64,000 bases of DNA from CAVROP01 sp050008495. GTDB lineage: Bacteria; Acidobacteriota; Terriglobia; UBA7540. The translations under genes were made by a program, and so were the position numbers. The notes under the pieces are model-generated. The model saw only the letters and a list, made by a program, of their open reading frames with translations, was not told the DNA's origin and ran no database searches. Position 1 is the first letter of the stretch. Each line of letters starts with the position of its first letter. Below, piece by piece: positions 7,909 through 15,093 of the stretch. The stretch covers positions 1 through 64,000 of the forward strand of contig JBEKMN010000002.1 of NCBI GenBank assembly GCA_050008495.1, in the 5' to 3' direction.

Positions 7909-8874
7909 ATGAACTGGGACACGATAAAATCCAGGATGTTGCCCAAGCAGGGGGCGAGAACCGGCTCGTTCCTGTTGCCCTCTGTGGTTCTCGATTTGCA
8001 GCCGGGTTTCATTGCGGGTGCGAGATTAGACAGAAAATCGCGCCAAGTTCGCCGGGTTGCCGTCCGGCAGATTGAGGACGGAGCATTGGAGCCGCTGGCC
8101 GCCCGGCCTAACCTGGTTAAGCAGGAAGTGGTGCGTCGGGCCATCCGTGAAGTCCTGGAAACAGTTGGAGACCGCAACGACCGGTTGGGCGTTCTCTTGC
8201 CGGATCCTTCGGTGCGCGTTGCGGTCCTGCGTTTTGAAACGCTGTCCAGCCGCCGAGAGGAAGCGGATGCTTTGGTTCGTTGGAAGATCGGAAGTATCCT
8301 GCCGTTTCCACCTGAAGAGGCCAGGGTCAGCTACCAATTGCTCGCCAAGAGCGAACAATCGGTTGAGGTGCTGGCGATGGCGGTGCGCAATTCCGTCGTC
8401 ATGGAATACGAAGCGGCGTTGGAGGATGTGGGCGCCGGGCCCGCGTTGGTTCTCCCCGCCACAGCGGCCCTTCTCCCCTTGCTTCCGGCGGGGCACCCAG
8501 GAAGCCAGGTTCTCGTGCATGTTTGTTCGGGTTCGGTGACCTCGGTCGTGGTGGTGGGAGACGGTATCAGTTTCTGGCGCAATCGCCAGTCGGAGCGGGT
8601 CACGGCGGCCGGAGATGAGGAAGTGATCAGCGAATTCGCGCGCGTGGTTGCCGCTTGCCGGGACCACCTTAGGAGCGAGATCGAGGACGTCTACATTTAC
8701 GTCCGGCCGCCGGCAAGTTCGTCGCTGGACAACGAAATCGGGAAAGTGACGGGCCGCCGCGTTCAACTCCTGAGCAGTCCGGCATCACGCGCGGGAGGAC
8801 TTCCTCCGGCCGAGAAGAAGATCTTGGAGAGTTTCGGCATGACGTTTGCCGGACTTTTGGAGAACCAAAACTAA
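7909..8874 (+). CDS. PilM-like actin-fold assembly protein (GspL cytoplasmic part)
   Basis: 321 residues with the split actin-like fold typical of PilM: PSVVLDLQPGFIAGARL at 24-40, a SHS2-like middle, and VLVHVCSGSVTSVVVVGDG at about 202-220 as the second phosphate-loop half. In pilus systems PilM is cytoplasmic and binds the N-terminal tail of PilN, linking the ATPase to the periplasmic ring. The gene order M-N-O-P here is that of type IV pilus alignment complexes, although the operon also has GspG-like pseudopilins, so the machine is a hybrid by name. Spacing to gspE is 14 bases. Confidence 0.8.
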   Translation: MNWDTIKSRMLPKQGARTGSFLLPSVVLDLQPGFIAGARLDRKSRQVRRVAVRQIEDGALEPLAARPNLVKQEVVRRAIREVLETVGDRNDRLGVLLPDPSVRVAVLRFETLSSRREEADALVRWKIGSILPFPPEEARVSYQLLAKSEQSVEVLAMAVRNSVVMEYEAALEDVGAGPALVLPATAALLPLLPAGHPGSQVLVHVCSGSVTSVVVVGDGISFWRNRQSERVTAAGDEEVISEFARVVAACRDHLRSEIEDVYIYVRPPASSSLDNEIGKVTGRRVQLLSSPASRAGGLPPAEKKILESFGMTFAGLLENQN

Positions 8875-8878
8875 GGCA

Positions 8879-8900
8879 GGGGCGGTTCGCGAACCGCCCC
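8879..8900. repeat. Perfect 22-bp GC-rich palindrome
   Basis: GGGGCGGTTCGCGAACCGCCCC is its own reverse complement and fills the short gap between the PilM-like and PilN-like genes. Confidence 0.8.
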
Positions 8901-8916
8901 GACTTCCGTCAGGTTT

Positions 8917-9504
8917 ATGAGAGTTACCCTGAATCTAGCCATCCCGCCCAGCGCTCGCGAACGCTATGCGCTGCTGTGGGCGATCCCGGCTACGCTGCTG
9001 GGCATCGCAGGTTTAGTTCTCATCATTTTGTTCTCCGATCGCACCTATCGCGAATACAGGGTAGTGCACGCGTCGGTCGCCCGGTACCAGGACCGGGACA
9101 ATGCCTTACGCGCCCAGGAAATGGCACTGCGCAGAGTCCTGGAAGAACCCGCTTCCCGCCGGCTGCTGAACGACGTGCAATTCATTAACGCACTCATTGA
9201 AGCAAAACAGGTATCACTAACCAGCTTGGCCGCCGACATTACCGAGCTCATTCCGGATGATGTGCGCCTCAGTGCTTTGGCTATGCAGCCGGATGGCCAC
9301 GAACTGGCCGTGCGCTTCGTCATAACCGGCAAAAACGCCGAAGCCATCGAACGTTTTCTAAGCGATCTTGAGGACTCGCCGCACTTTAAGGACGTGGCGA
9401 TAATCAACGAAGGGCTCGAGGAGACAGGCGCCAATGCCGAACTCGAGAATATCGCCTGCACCGCGCACTATGTGGCGGGTGAGGGCGAATCGTCGGGAGA
9501 ATAA
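8917..9504 (+). CDS. PilN-like inner-membrane assembly protein
   Basis: A bitopic protein of 195 residues: short cytoplasmic N-terminus (MRVTLNLAIPPSARER, the PilM-binding NLa motif type), one membrane helix at about 23-42, a coiled coil near 50-75 and a ferredoxin-like periplasmic domain. In pilus systems PilN pairs with PilO. Its stop codon is immediately followed by the TTG of the next gene, so translation is probably coupled. Confidence 0.8.
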   Translation: MRVTLNLAIPPSARERYALLWAIPATLLGIAGLVLIILFSDRTYREYRVVHASVARYQDRDNALRAQEMALRRVLEEPASRRLLNDVQFINALIEAKQVSLTSLAADITELIPDDVRLSALAMQPDGHELAVRFVITGKNAEAIERFLSDLEDSPHFKDVAIINEGLEETGANAELENIACTAHYVAGEGESSGE

Positions 9505-10053
9505 TTGCGCAGGAATCGTCGCCAGATTGTAACTCGCGTTTTCCAGATCCTCGGCATTTCTCTGGTGCTGCTCGACGTGCCGCTCTATTTCTTCGTCTAC
9601 CGGCAAACCCAGTCGCAGCTTTCCTCGGAGCTGGAACAGTTTGCATCCTTGCGCCAGCAAATCTTTGATGGAGAGGCGCGGATCGGGCGCCTCACGAAGT
9701 ATAAAGAAGGTTTACCGGAGACTGGTAAAAAGCTGGCGGCGGTTATCGAGGATCATACTCTCCACCGGCGCCAGGCCTACTCGCAGGCCTTCAAGCTCCT
9801 GCGGCAAGTGTCGGAACAGTCAGGAGCGGAGCTTGGCAAGGTGGCTTTCAAGCGCAATGACAAGGCTACAGGGCCCGTGCTGCCGCTCGGAGCCGCGATC
9901 AACGTTGAGGGGTCTTTCCCGGCGCTGCTCAAGTTTGCGCATGGGCTTGAAACCGCCAACGATTTGCTGGTGATTCGGAGCTTCAGTATGATGGAGGGTG
10001 AGGATACGCCCCAGCAATTGCAACTGCTGGTTGATATCTACTTTACACCCTGA
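9505..10053 (+). CDS. PilO-like inner-membrane assembly protein
   Basis: 182 residues with one membrane helix (about 10-32), a coiled coil (about 35-75) and a small periplasmic alpha/beta domain (about 100-180, with GSFPALLKFAHGLETAND). This is the PilO/GspM layout. The start is TTG directly after the PilN-like stop (no intergenic base), with GGAGA 6 bases upstream inside the preceding gene. Confidence 0.8.
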   Translation: MRRNRRQIVTRVFQILGISLVLLDVPLYFFVYRQTQSQLSSELEQFASLRQQIFDGEARIGRLTKYKEGLPETGKKLAAVIEDHTLHRRQAYSQAFKLLRQVSEQSGAELGKVAFKRNDKATGPVLPLGAAINVEGSFPALLKFAHGLETANDLLVIRSFSMMEGEDTPQQLQLLVDIYFTP

Positions 10054-10074
10054 AGCGGCGGCCGAGTTTGATTT

Positions 10075-10112
10075 GTAGCGCCCCGACCTGCCGGGCTGAA
10101 GGTCGGCGCTAC
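10075..10112. repeat. Palindromic repeat GTAGCGCC...GGCGCTAC
   Basis: Outer arms GTAGCGCC and GGCGCTAC, with GACCT/AGGTC inside, fold into an almost complete hairpin in the PilO-PilP gap. A related GGGCGGCGCTAC text occurs near 15080-15095. Confidence 0.75.
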
Positions 10113-10129
10113 GCCCGAATTGGGACGGC

Positions 10130-10744
10130 ATGAAACTAAGTGGACAAATGGAGAAGTGGGGCATTGCCATTCTGGGCGTCGTCTCGCTTGTGCTGGTTGT
10201 GATTCTCGTCAACCAGTATAACCAGATGCGGGCGATCGTGAAGCTTCCCGCGGCCAAGGCTCGCCCGCCGGCAAGAGTTGGCGTCCGGGCGGCGGCCAAA
10301 GTGCCGGTTGTGAAGCAAGCCGTGAGGCCGAGAGCGCCGGATGACTTGTCCGTTTACAATTCAATCGTCGATGTGGAGCTGCTAAAGAAGTACGAAGACC
10401 GTCCGCTGCCGGAGTTGCATCGAGACCCCTTCACGTTTGTGGCCGTCGCAGCTCCGGCGCGGGTGCAAGCCCCTGGCGTGGCGGCCCCTCCGCCGCCCGT
10501 GCCTCCTCCTCCGCTGAATTTGAAGGTCATGGGCTACACCGAGGGCAAAGGGGCGCCCGATGAAGCCATGGTGGAGCTCTGTTCTGCCAGTTGCGAGACT
10601 TCGTCCCCTGATGACCAGGTTCTGGTGGTCCACGCGGGCGAGGCCGTCGGGACCCGATACAAGGTGGTCAAGATAAATTCTACGGTGGTTACCGTTGAAG
10701 ATGCTGCGATCCATCAAACCGTTGATTTGCCCGTCCCGCAGTAG
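10130..10744 (+). CDS. PilP/GspC-like periplasmic protein
   Basis: 204 residues: one membrane helix at about 12-30, an Ala/Pro-rich linker, then a small beta domain (about 135-204) with LNLKVMGYTE, VLVVHAGEAVG and YKVVKINSTVVTVED. This is the homology region shared by GspC and PilP, which contacts the secretin N domains. The Pro run APPPPVPPPP (around 120-130) is a flexible spacer. The last 44 bases overlap the next gene. Confidence 0.75.
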   Translation: MKLSGQMEKWGIAILGVVSLVLVVILVNQYNQMRAIVKLPAAKARPPARVGVRAAAKVPVVKQAVRPRAPDDLSVYNSIVDVELLKKYEDRPLPELHRDPFTFVAVAAPARVQAPGVAAPPPPVPPPPLNLKVMGYTEGKGAPDEAMVELCSASCETSSPDDQVLVVHAGEAVGTRYKVVKINSTVVTVEDAAIHQTVDLPVPQ

Positions 10745-11792
10745 CTCGACCGGGTTCGCGCTGCTCATTGTGATGGTGGCGGCCGCAGTCCTTTTGATCG
10801 GCCTGACGGCGGTGCTGCCGAGCATTTATCAGGAAGGCCAGCGCGAACGCGAAGCGGAACTTATCTTCCGCGGCTACCAGTACGCGCGCGCCATTGCGGG
10901 CTACCACCAGAAGTTCCAACGATACCCAAACAGTATCGAGGATTTGACAAAACTGACGAATGGCTTCCGCTTCCTGCGCAAGGAATACGCCGACCCGATG
11001 ACTCCGGGTGGCAAGTGGCGGTTTATTCACGCCAACGCGCAAGGCGTTCTGCTGGACTCGAAGACGCAAGGCCCCCCACCTGGGGCGATGGGTCAGTCGG
11101 GCGCAAATCCAGGTGCGGCTGGGTTCGGGACGTCAGCCGCTTCGGGCACGGGTGGATTTGGCCAGCAAGGTGTGGGAAGCAGCGGATTCGGCCAACAGGG
11201 CAGCTCATTCGGCCAGCAAGGCACGGGGGGAAGTTCGTTTGGCCAAACGGATTCCGGGAATAGCGGCTTTGGCGCGCAGGGCACGGGCGGTGGCAGCTTC
11301 GGCCCGCAGAGCGCCGGCAGCAGCGGATTTGGCACGTCAACCGGTGGCTTCTCTTCCAATTCGAATCTCGGCGGAAGCACTCCCGGCACTCAGCAAAGCT
11401 CCGGTTTCTCGATGGGAAGCAGCCAAGGTGGCGGAACCTTCATCGTCGGGGTCGCCAGCACAAGCCATAAGCCATCCATCCGTACTTGGAATCAGAAGAC
11501 GCACTACGACGAGTGGGAGTTTATTGGGATCGATTTGGGCGCGCTCGGCATTGCGACCTCGATCCCCGGACTCCCTCAGGGTTTCCAGTCCGGCCAGGGA
11601 AACCAGTCCGGCGGTTTCGGCCAGGGAAATCAGTCCGGCGGTTTCGGCCAGGGAAATCAGTCCGGCGGCTTTGGGCAGGGAAATCAACCCGGCGGCTTTG
11701 GGCAGCCGAATTCTCCGCCGGGGCAGAATCAAAGTGGCAATTCGTCCTCAGGCGGATCCACCCCCAGTGGATCCGGCTTCTCGCCGCAATGA
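10701..11792 (+). CDS. GspK-like pseudopilin with Gly/Gln-rich tail
   Basis: The N-terminus STGFALLIVMVAAAVLLIGL is a prepilin-type leader and helix lacking Glu5, as in GspK tip pseudopilins. A helical part to about residue 105 (AELIFRGYQYARAIAGYHQKF, DPMT) is followed by a low-complexity region of over 200 residues rich in G, Q, S and F (repeats of GFGQQG and GQGNQSGGF), interrupted by a folded-looking segment at 245-285 (TFIVGVASTSHKPS, DEWEFIGIDLG). The tail is far longer than in ordinary pseudopilins. ATG 10701 was chosen over TTG 10695; both lie inside the preceding gene. Confidence 0.8.
   Translation: MLRSIKPLICPSRSSSTGFALLIVMVAAAVLLIGLTAVLPSIYQEGQREREAELIFRGYQYARAIAGYHQKFQRYPNSIEDLTKLTNGFRFLRKEYADPMTPGGKWRFIHANAQGVLLDSKTQGPPPGAMGQSGANPGAAGFGTSAASGTGGFGQQGVGSSGFGQQGSSFGQQGTGGSSFGQTDSGNSGFGAQGTGGGSFGPQSAGSSGFGTSTGGFSSNSNLGGSTPGTQQSSGFSMGSSQGGGTFIVGVASTSHKPSIRTWNQKTHYDEWEFIGIDLGALGIATSIPGLPQGFQSGQGNQSGGFGQGNQSGGFGQGNQSGGFGQGNQPGGFGQPNSPPGQNQSGNSSSGGSTPSGSGFSPQ
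11592..11699 (+). repeat. Four tandem 27-bp coding repeats
   Basis: Four units of 27 bp encode GQGNQSGGF (last unit GQGNQPGGF). Units differ by one to a few silent or near-silent changes, with GGCCAG drifting to GGGCAG towards the 3' end. This fits recent in-frame expansion. Confidence 0.9.
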
Positions 11793-11917
11793 TCCAATGA
11801 TAGACTTACAACGGACGAGATTATTTTGGTTTTCAACTTACAACCAAGAGTCGAAAACTGACGACTAACTACTGAGAAGTGAAGGTCGAAGCGTAGCAGC
11901 AATCTGGTAAAGGAATC

Positions 11918-12733
11918 ATGAGCGGAATTTGGCGGATAAATCGAGCCAATCTTGTGGTGAGAATAGCTCTGGGCCTTGTCGTTGGGCTATCGCTGATGGC
12001 CGCCGCGTGCTCCTCGACGCCCTCGTCGGCAGGGATTGTACTTACTGTGACCCCAGCGACGGCTTATATCCCCGTGTCGTCTTCATTCCAATTTGGCGTG
12101 ACCGTTTCCGGGACACCAAATTCTCTGGTGGTGTGGAGTGCGGGTGGCGTGGTGGGCGGAAACGCCACCGTCGGTTTCATCTCCTCTACAGGGTTCTACC
12201 GGGCGCCGGCCAGCGTGCCTTCGCCGGCCCAGGTCACCATCACAGCGACAAGCCAATACGATGCCATCAGTTCGTCTTCCGCCACGGCGACGATCGTAAG
12301 TCAGACCTCCGGCGCTCATGCGGTGCAGGTGGCTTCCGGCCAAACCATCACGAACATCAACGTGCAAGTCCCGCAATTAACTCCCACGCTGACGATTTAC
12401 GGAGCGGGGACCTGCGTCGGCAGCACCTGTTCCACCTCGGCCACCGGGGCACAAGTGACCCAGGGCGGTTCGGCGACCATCTTTCTGGTCGGCAACGGGG
12501 TGGTCGCGGGAACGGTTTATTCGATCAGTGGAAATGCCACCGATGTGACGGTGACGCAGCCCTCCGGTTCGCAATTCGGTCAAACAAGCAACGGTACGCC
12601 GTCGGTTACTTTTGGTATTTCAGTCAGCGCCAACGCCGTGCCGGGGTTAAGAAATATCATGGTTTCGAATCCCGCCACGGGCGAACTCTCCGCCTTCGTG
12701 GGTGGATTACTCATTACCTCTTCGGGGCAATAA
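11918..12733 (+). CDS. Exported lipoprotein with Ig-like domains
   Basis: 271 residues with a lipoprotein signal ending LMAAAC (Cys31). The remainder is Ser/Thr/Val-rich beta-sandwich-like text: a domain of the kind TVTPATAYIPVSSSFQFGVTV (about 42-105), as in bacterial Ig-like repeats, and a second at about 145-270 ending in an AFVGGLLITS strand. It may be a surface or periplasmic protein secreted or scaffolded by the upstream machine; that is inferred from position. It is followed after 4 bases by the next ORF. Confidence 0.7.
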   Translation: MSGIWRINRANLVVRIALGLVVGLSLMAAACSSTPSSAGIVLTVTPATAYIPVSSSFQFGVTVSGTPNSLVVWSAGGVVGGNATVGFISSTGFYRAPASVPSPAQVTITATSQYDAISSSSATATIVSQTSGAHAVQVASGQTITNINVQVPQLTPTLTIYGAGTCVGSTCSTSATGAQVTQGGSATIFLVGNGVVAGTVYSISGNATDVTVTQPSGSQFGQTSNGTPSVTFGISVSANAVPGLRNIMVSNPATGELSAFVGGLLITSSGQ

Positions 12734-12737
12734 ACTG

Positions 12738-13769
12738 ATGAAAATAGGGTCTCAAATCGTAGCCTTGCCATTTCGCGATGTGGCGCGGGCGTCCCGCCCG
12801 CGGTCGCGGGAGCGTCCCGCTCCCGCGAGGGTGCCGGCAGGGCCTCTCCTGAGCGAAACGAAGGAATGCCCGCGCGACGGCGGGCGGGACGCCCGCGCCA
12901 CAGCCGATCAGGCGAAGCGCGGGATCCTGTCGAGCCCACTACTCGTGGTGCTCGCCGCTCTTTTCATGGCGGCCCCGGCGTCTGCCACAACACTGGTGAG
13001 GATGAGCCTGGACCAGCTTGCCGAGGCTTCGACGGAGATCGTCCGCGCCCACGTGGTCAGCCAGCAGACAGCCTGGAATCCGCAGCACACTCGCATTTAC
13101 ACTTACACCACACTCGCCCTGGACCAGACGTACAAGGGTGATCCGCCTTCCTTCCCCGTCGTCCAGCAACCCGGCGGCACGGTCGGCAAGACGCGGGTTT
13201 TTGTCGCCGGAACCGTTCAATTCCACACTCAGACGGGATACCTGTTGTTTCTGGAACGGTCATCGGCGGACCCGTCGAAATTCCTCCTGGTCGGAATGGT
13301 GCAAGGCGCCTACAGGATCTACCCCGACGAGAAGACGCAAGAGGAGAAGCTCGTCCTCCCACTTGGCTCTTTGACGCGCGGAAGTCCGGCTTCAGGCCCC
13401 GGATCGGTCTTGGCCGGCCCGGCGGTTCCGGTCCATCAATTCCAAAGGGACATTTCAGCTTCGCTGAGCAGTCCTTTGAGTATTCCGCGAGGCACGGCAA
13501 TACCCGTGGCCATCAAGTCCACGCAGTCTGCGGGCGTCCGGCGGATGGACGTAAGAGGACGAACAACCACCGACCTTTTTCCAAACTCGGGCCTGGTAAT
13601 TCCCGCCGGCAGCGCGATCTCGGGAATGGCGGAGCGAGTCGGAGACTCCTGGATGATCTCCTGGACGGAGGTTTCGATTCGCGGCAAGCAGGTCCTTCTT
13701 TCGGCTCGAAACACCGCGCCTGCTGCGAGGACGTTGCAAGGCCGTACACTTGTGGTCAACGTGAGGTGA
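12738..13769 (+). CDS. Exported protein of unknown function with repeat-encoded N-terminus
   Basis: The mature part (from about residue 80, TLVRMSLDQLAEASTEIVRA) has a beta-rich N-terminal domain followed by IPRGTAIPVAIKSTQSAG and a VIPAGSAISGMAERV beta-barrel-like segment. The hydrophobic signal helix (SSPLLVVLAALFMAAPASA) begins only at about residue 61. Residues 15-55 are the in-frame translation of a 124-bp palindromic element. ATG 12738 sits 4 bases after the previous stop, so it is probably the ancestral start, but a start inside or after the element cannot be excluded. The gene overlaps the next by 4 bases (GTGA). I do not recognise a family with confidence. Confidence 0.65.
   Translation: MKIGSQIVALPFRDVARASRPRSRERPAPARVPAGPLLSETKECPRDGGRDARATADQAKRGILSSPLLVVLAALFMAAPASATTLVRMSLDQLAEASTEIVRAHVVSQQTAWNPQHTRIYTYTTLALDQTYKGDPPSFPVVQQPGGTVGKTRVFVAGTVQFHTQTGYLLFLERSSADPSKFLLVGMVQGAYRIYPDEKTQEEKLVLPLGSLTRGSPASGPGSVLAGPAVPVHQFQRDISASLSSPLSIPRGTAIPVAIKSTQSAGVRRMDVRGRTTTDLFPNSGLVIPAGSAISGMAERVGDSWMISWTEVSIRGKQVLLSARNTAPAARTLQGRTLVVNVR
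12779..12902. repeat. 124-bp palindromic element with perfect 23-bp terminal inverted repeats (family D)
   Basis: The first 23 bases (12779-12801, beginning TGTGGCGCGGGCGTCC) are the exact reverse complement of the last 23 (12880-12902, ending GGACGCCCGCGCCACA). Inside there is a second hairpin, GCGGGAGCGTCCCGCTCCCGC at 12805-12825, and a fragment resembling family A (CCTGAGCGAAACGAAGGAAT). The element is translated in frame in the gene starting at 12738. Confidence 0.85.
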
Positions 13770-14944
13770 GGATGCAGGAAAGCAACAGAGTGTCGCGAGT
13801 TCGCCGCCCGGTGTTATTTGCGATGGCAGGAAGTTTGAGCCTGCTGGGTGCGATCCTGGCGTTTGCCTACACGACCTATCAGAATGACGTTGGCGAGGTC
13901 CCGCCGATCGGGACCTCTCCGGAAATCCCCGGTGTCCCGGTTCCCTCACGCTGGCCCAATGCCTCCTTCACGTGGGTCTTGGACAATCCCGGTACACCGC
14001 CAGGTAACGTCGACACGACCGATGGCACCAATCCCCTGCCTCTCAAGATGGCCCTGATGAACGCAGCCAACGCTTGGACGACAGGATTGCTCAATGGGCA
14101 GCAGTTGAGCAGTCTTACTGTTACCAACGGCAGCGACGTCGCCAATCTGCCGAATCCGCAGATTGACTGCACCAACGTCGTCACGTTTGCCGATAGTAAC
14201 GCTACTGACTTTCCCACTGGAACAGAGTCCGTGGCATTTACGACCGTCAGCACTGACTACGTGAGGGTCGGACCGCCTCAGACCCCAGGCACGGTTTACC
14301 ATTTCACGGAGTGCAACACGCAGCTATCCATATCCACTACCTCACCGGCCATTGTGTTTGACGCGGATATCGCCTTCAATCCGCACGTTCAATTCTCCAC
14401 ATCCACTCCGCCGCTATCCGGCGCCTTCGACCTGGTCTCCCTCGCTACGCATGAGTTCGGCCACGCGCTGGGGCTCGACCATAGCGGAATTGCCCACGCC
14501 GTAATGTTTCCGGCAGGGGACTCCGGCGAGAGCCAACAACGGACCCTCTCAACGGATGACCTCATCGGTATATCTTTTCTCTACCCTTCGTCCAACTTTT
14601 CGAGCTACATGGGTGCCATTTCGGGACAGGTGAACTTCCCCAACGTCGGCGGCGTCTACGCGGCGCATTTAGTGGCCATCGATGCGAGTTCCGGCAACGT
14701 CGTCGTGGACGGTCTGGCCAACGCGGATGGCACTTACAAGTTGTTTGTTCCGCCCGGCAGCTATAACGTCCTTGTCCTTCCCCTCGCCCCCGACGACAAC
14801 CATGGCATCTACTCTCTGAGCGATTTCTCCGGCTGGACTTGTGGCTACGACGAGAGTGCGCCACCCTGCTGTAACCCCGGCAATGGTCAATGCATCGGGT
14901 CGCCCATTACCAATCCAACTAATTACACCGGCACGTATTATTAA
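13766..14944 (+). CDS. Matrixin-like zinc metalloprotease, exported
   Basis: 392 residues with an N-terminal membrane or signal helix (about 14-36). The zinc motif HEFGHALGLDH is at 229-239, and a Met-turn-like AVMFP follows at 245-249, as in metzincins of the matrixin group. The region before it (NASFTWVLDN..., ANAWTTGL) matches the catalytic half of predicted matrixins. A C-terminal carboxypeptidase-regulatory-like beta domain (about 285-350, ISGQVNFPNVGG, GTYKLFVPPGSYNVLV) follows. It is probably secreted and is a plausible substrate of the upstream secretion machine (inference). The start is GTG 13766, overlapping the previous stop; ATG 13772 is the alternative. Confidence 0.85.
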   Translation: MRMQESNRVSRVRRPVLFAMAGSLSLLGAILAFAYTTYQNDVGEVPPIGTSPEIPGVPVPSRWPNASFTWVLDNPGTPPGNVDTTDGTNPLPLKMALMNAANAWTTGLLNGQQLSSLTVTNGSDVANLPNPQIDCTNVVTFADSNATDFPTGTESVAFTTVSTDYVRVGPPQTPGTVYHFTECNTQLSISTTSPAIVFDADIAFNPHVQFSTSTPPLSGAFDLVSLATHEFGHALGLDHSGIAHAVMFPAGDSGESQQRTLSTDDLIGISFLYPSSNFSSYMGAISGQVNFPNVGGVYAAHLVAIDASSGNVVVDGLANADGTYKLFVPPGSYNVLVLPLAPDDNHGIYSLSDFSGWTCGYDESAPPCCNPGNGQCIGSPITNPTNYTGTYY

Positions 14945-15093
14945 CATTGTAAAGAAATGCGGGTTAAGACTTTGGGGTCCGCTCTTTCCAGCTCCGGAAG
15001 GGCTGCCCGCGTGTGCGTGGCGCTGACCTCGCGGCCCGCGCAGCGGAGATGTCGGCCCTTCGCTCCGCTCAGGGCAGGCTCTAAAGGGCGGCG
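14945..15093. repeat. Convergent intergenic gap with half of repeat family A
   Basis: Between convergent genes. CCCTTCGCTCCGCTCAGGGCAGG at about 15057-15079 is one arm of family A, joined to AAGGGCGGCGCTAC, which resembles the element at 10075. No gene is seen. Confidence 0.5.
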
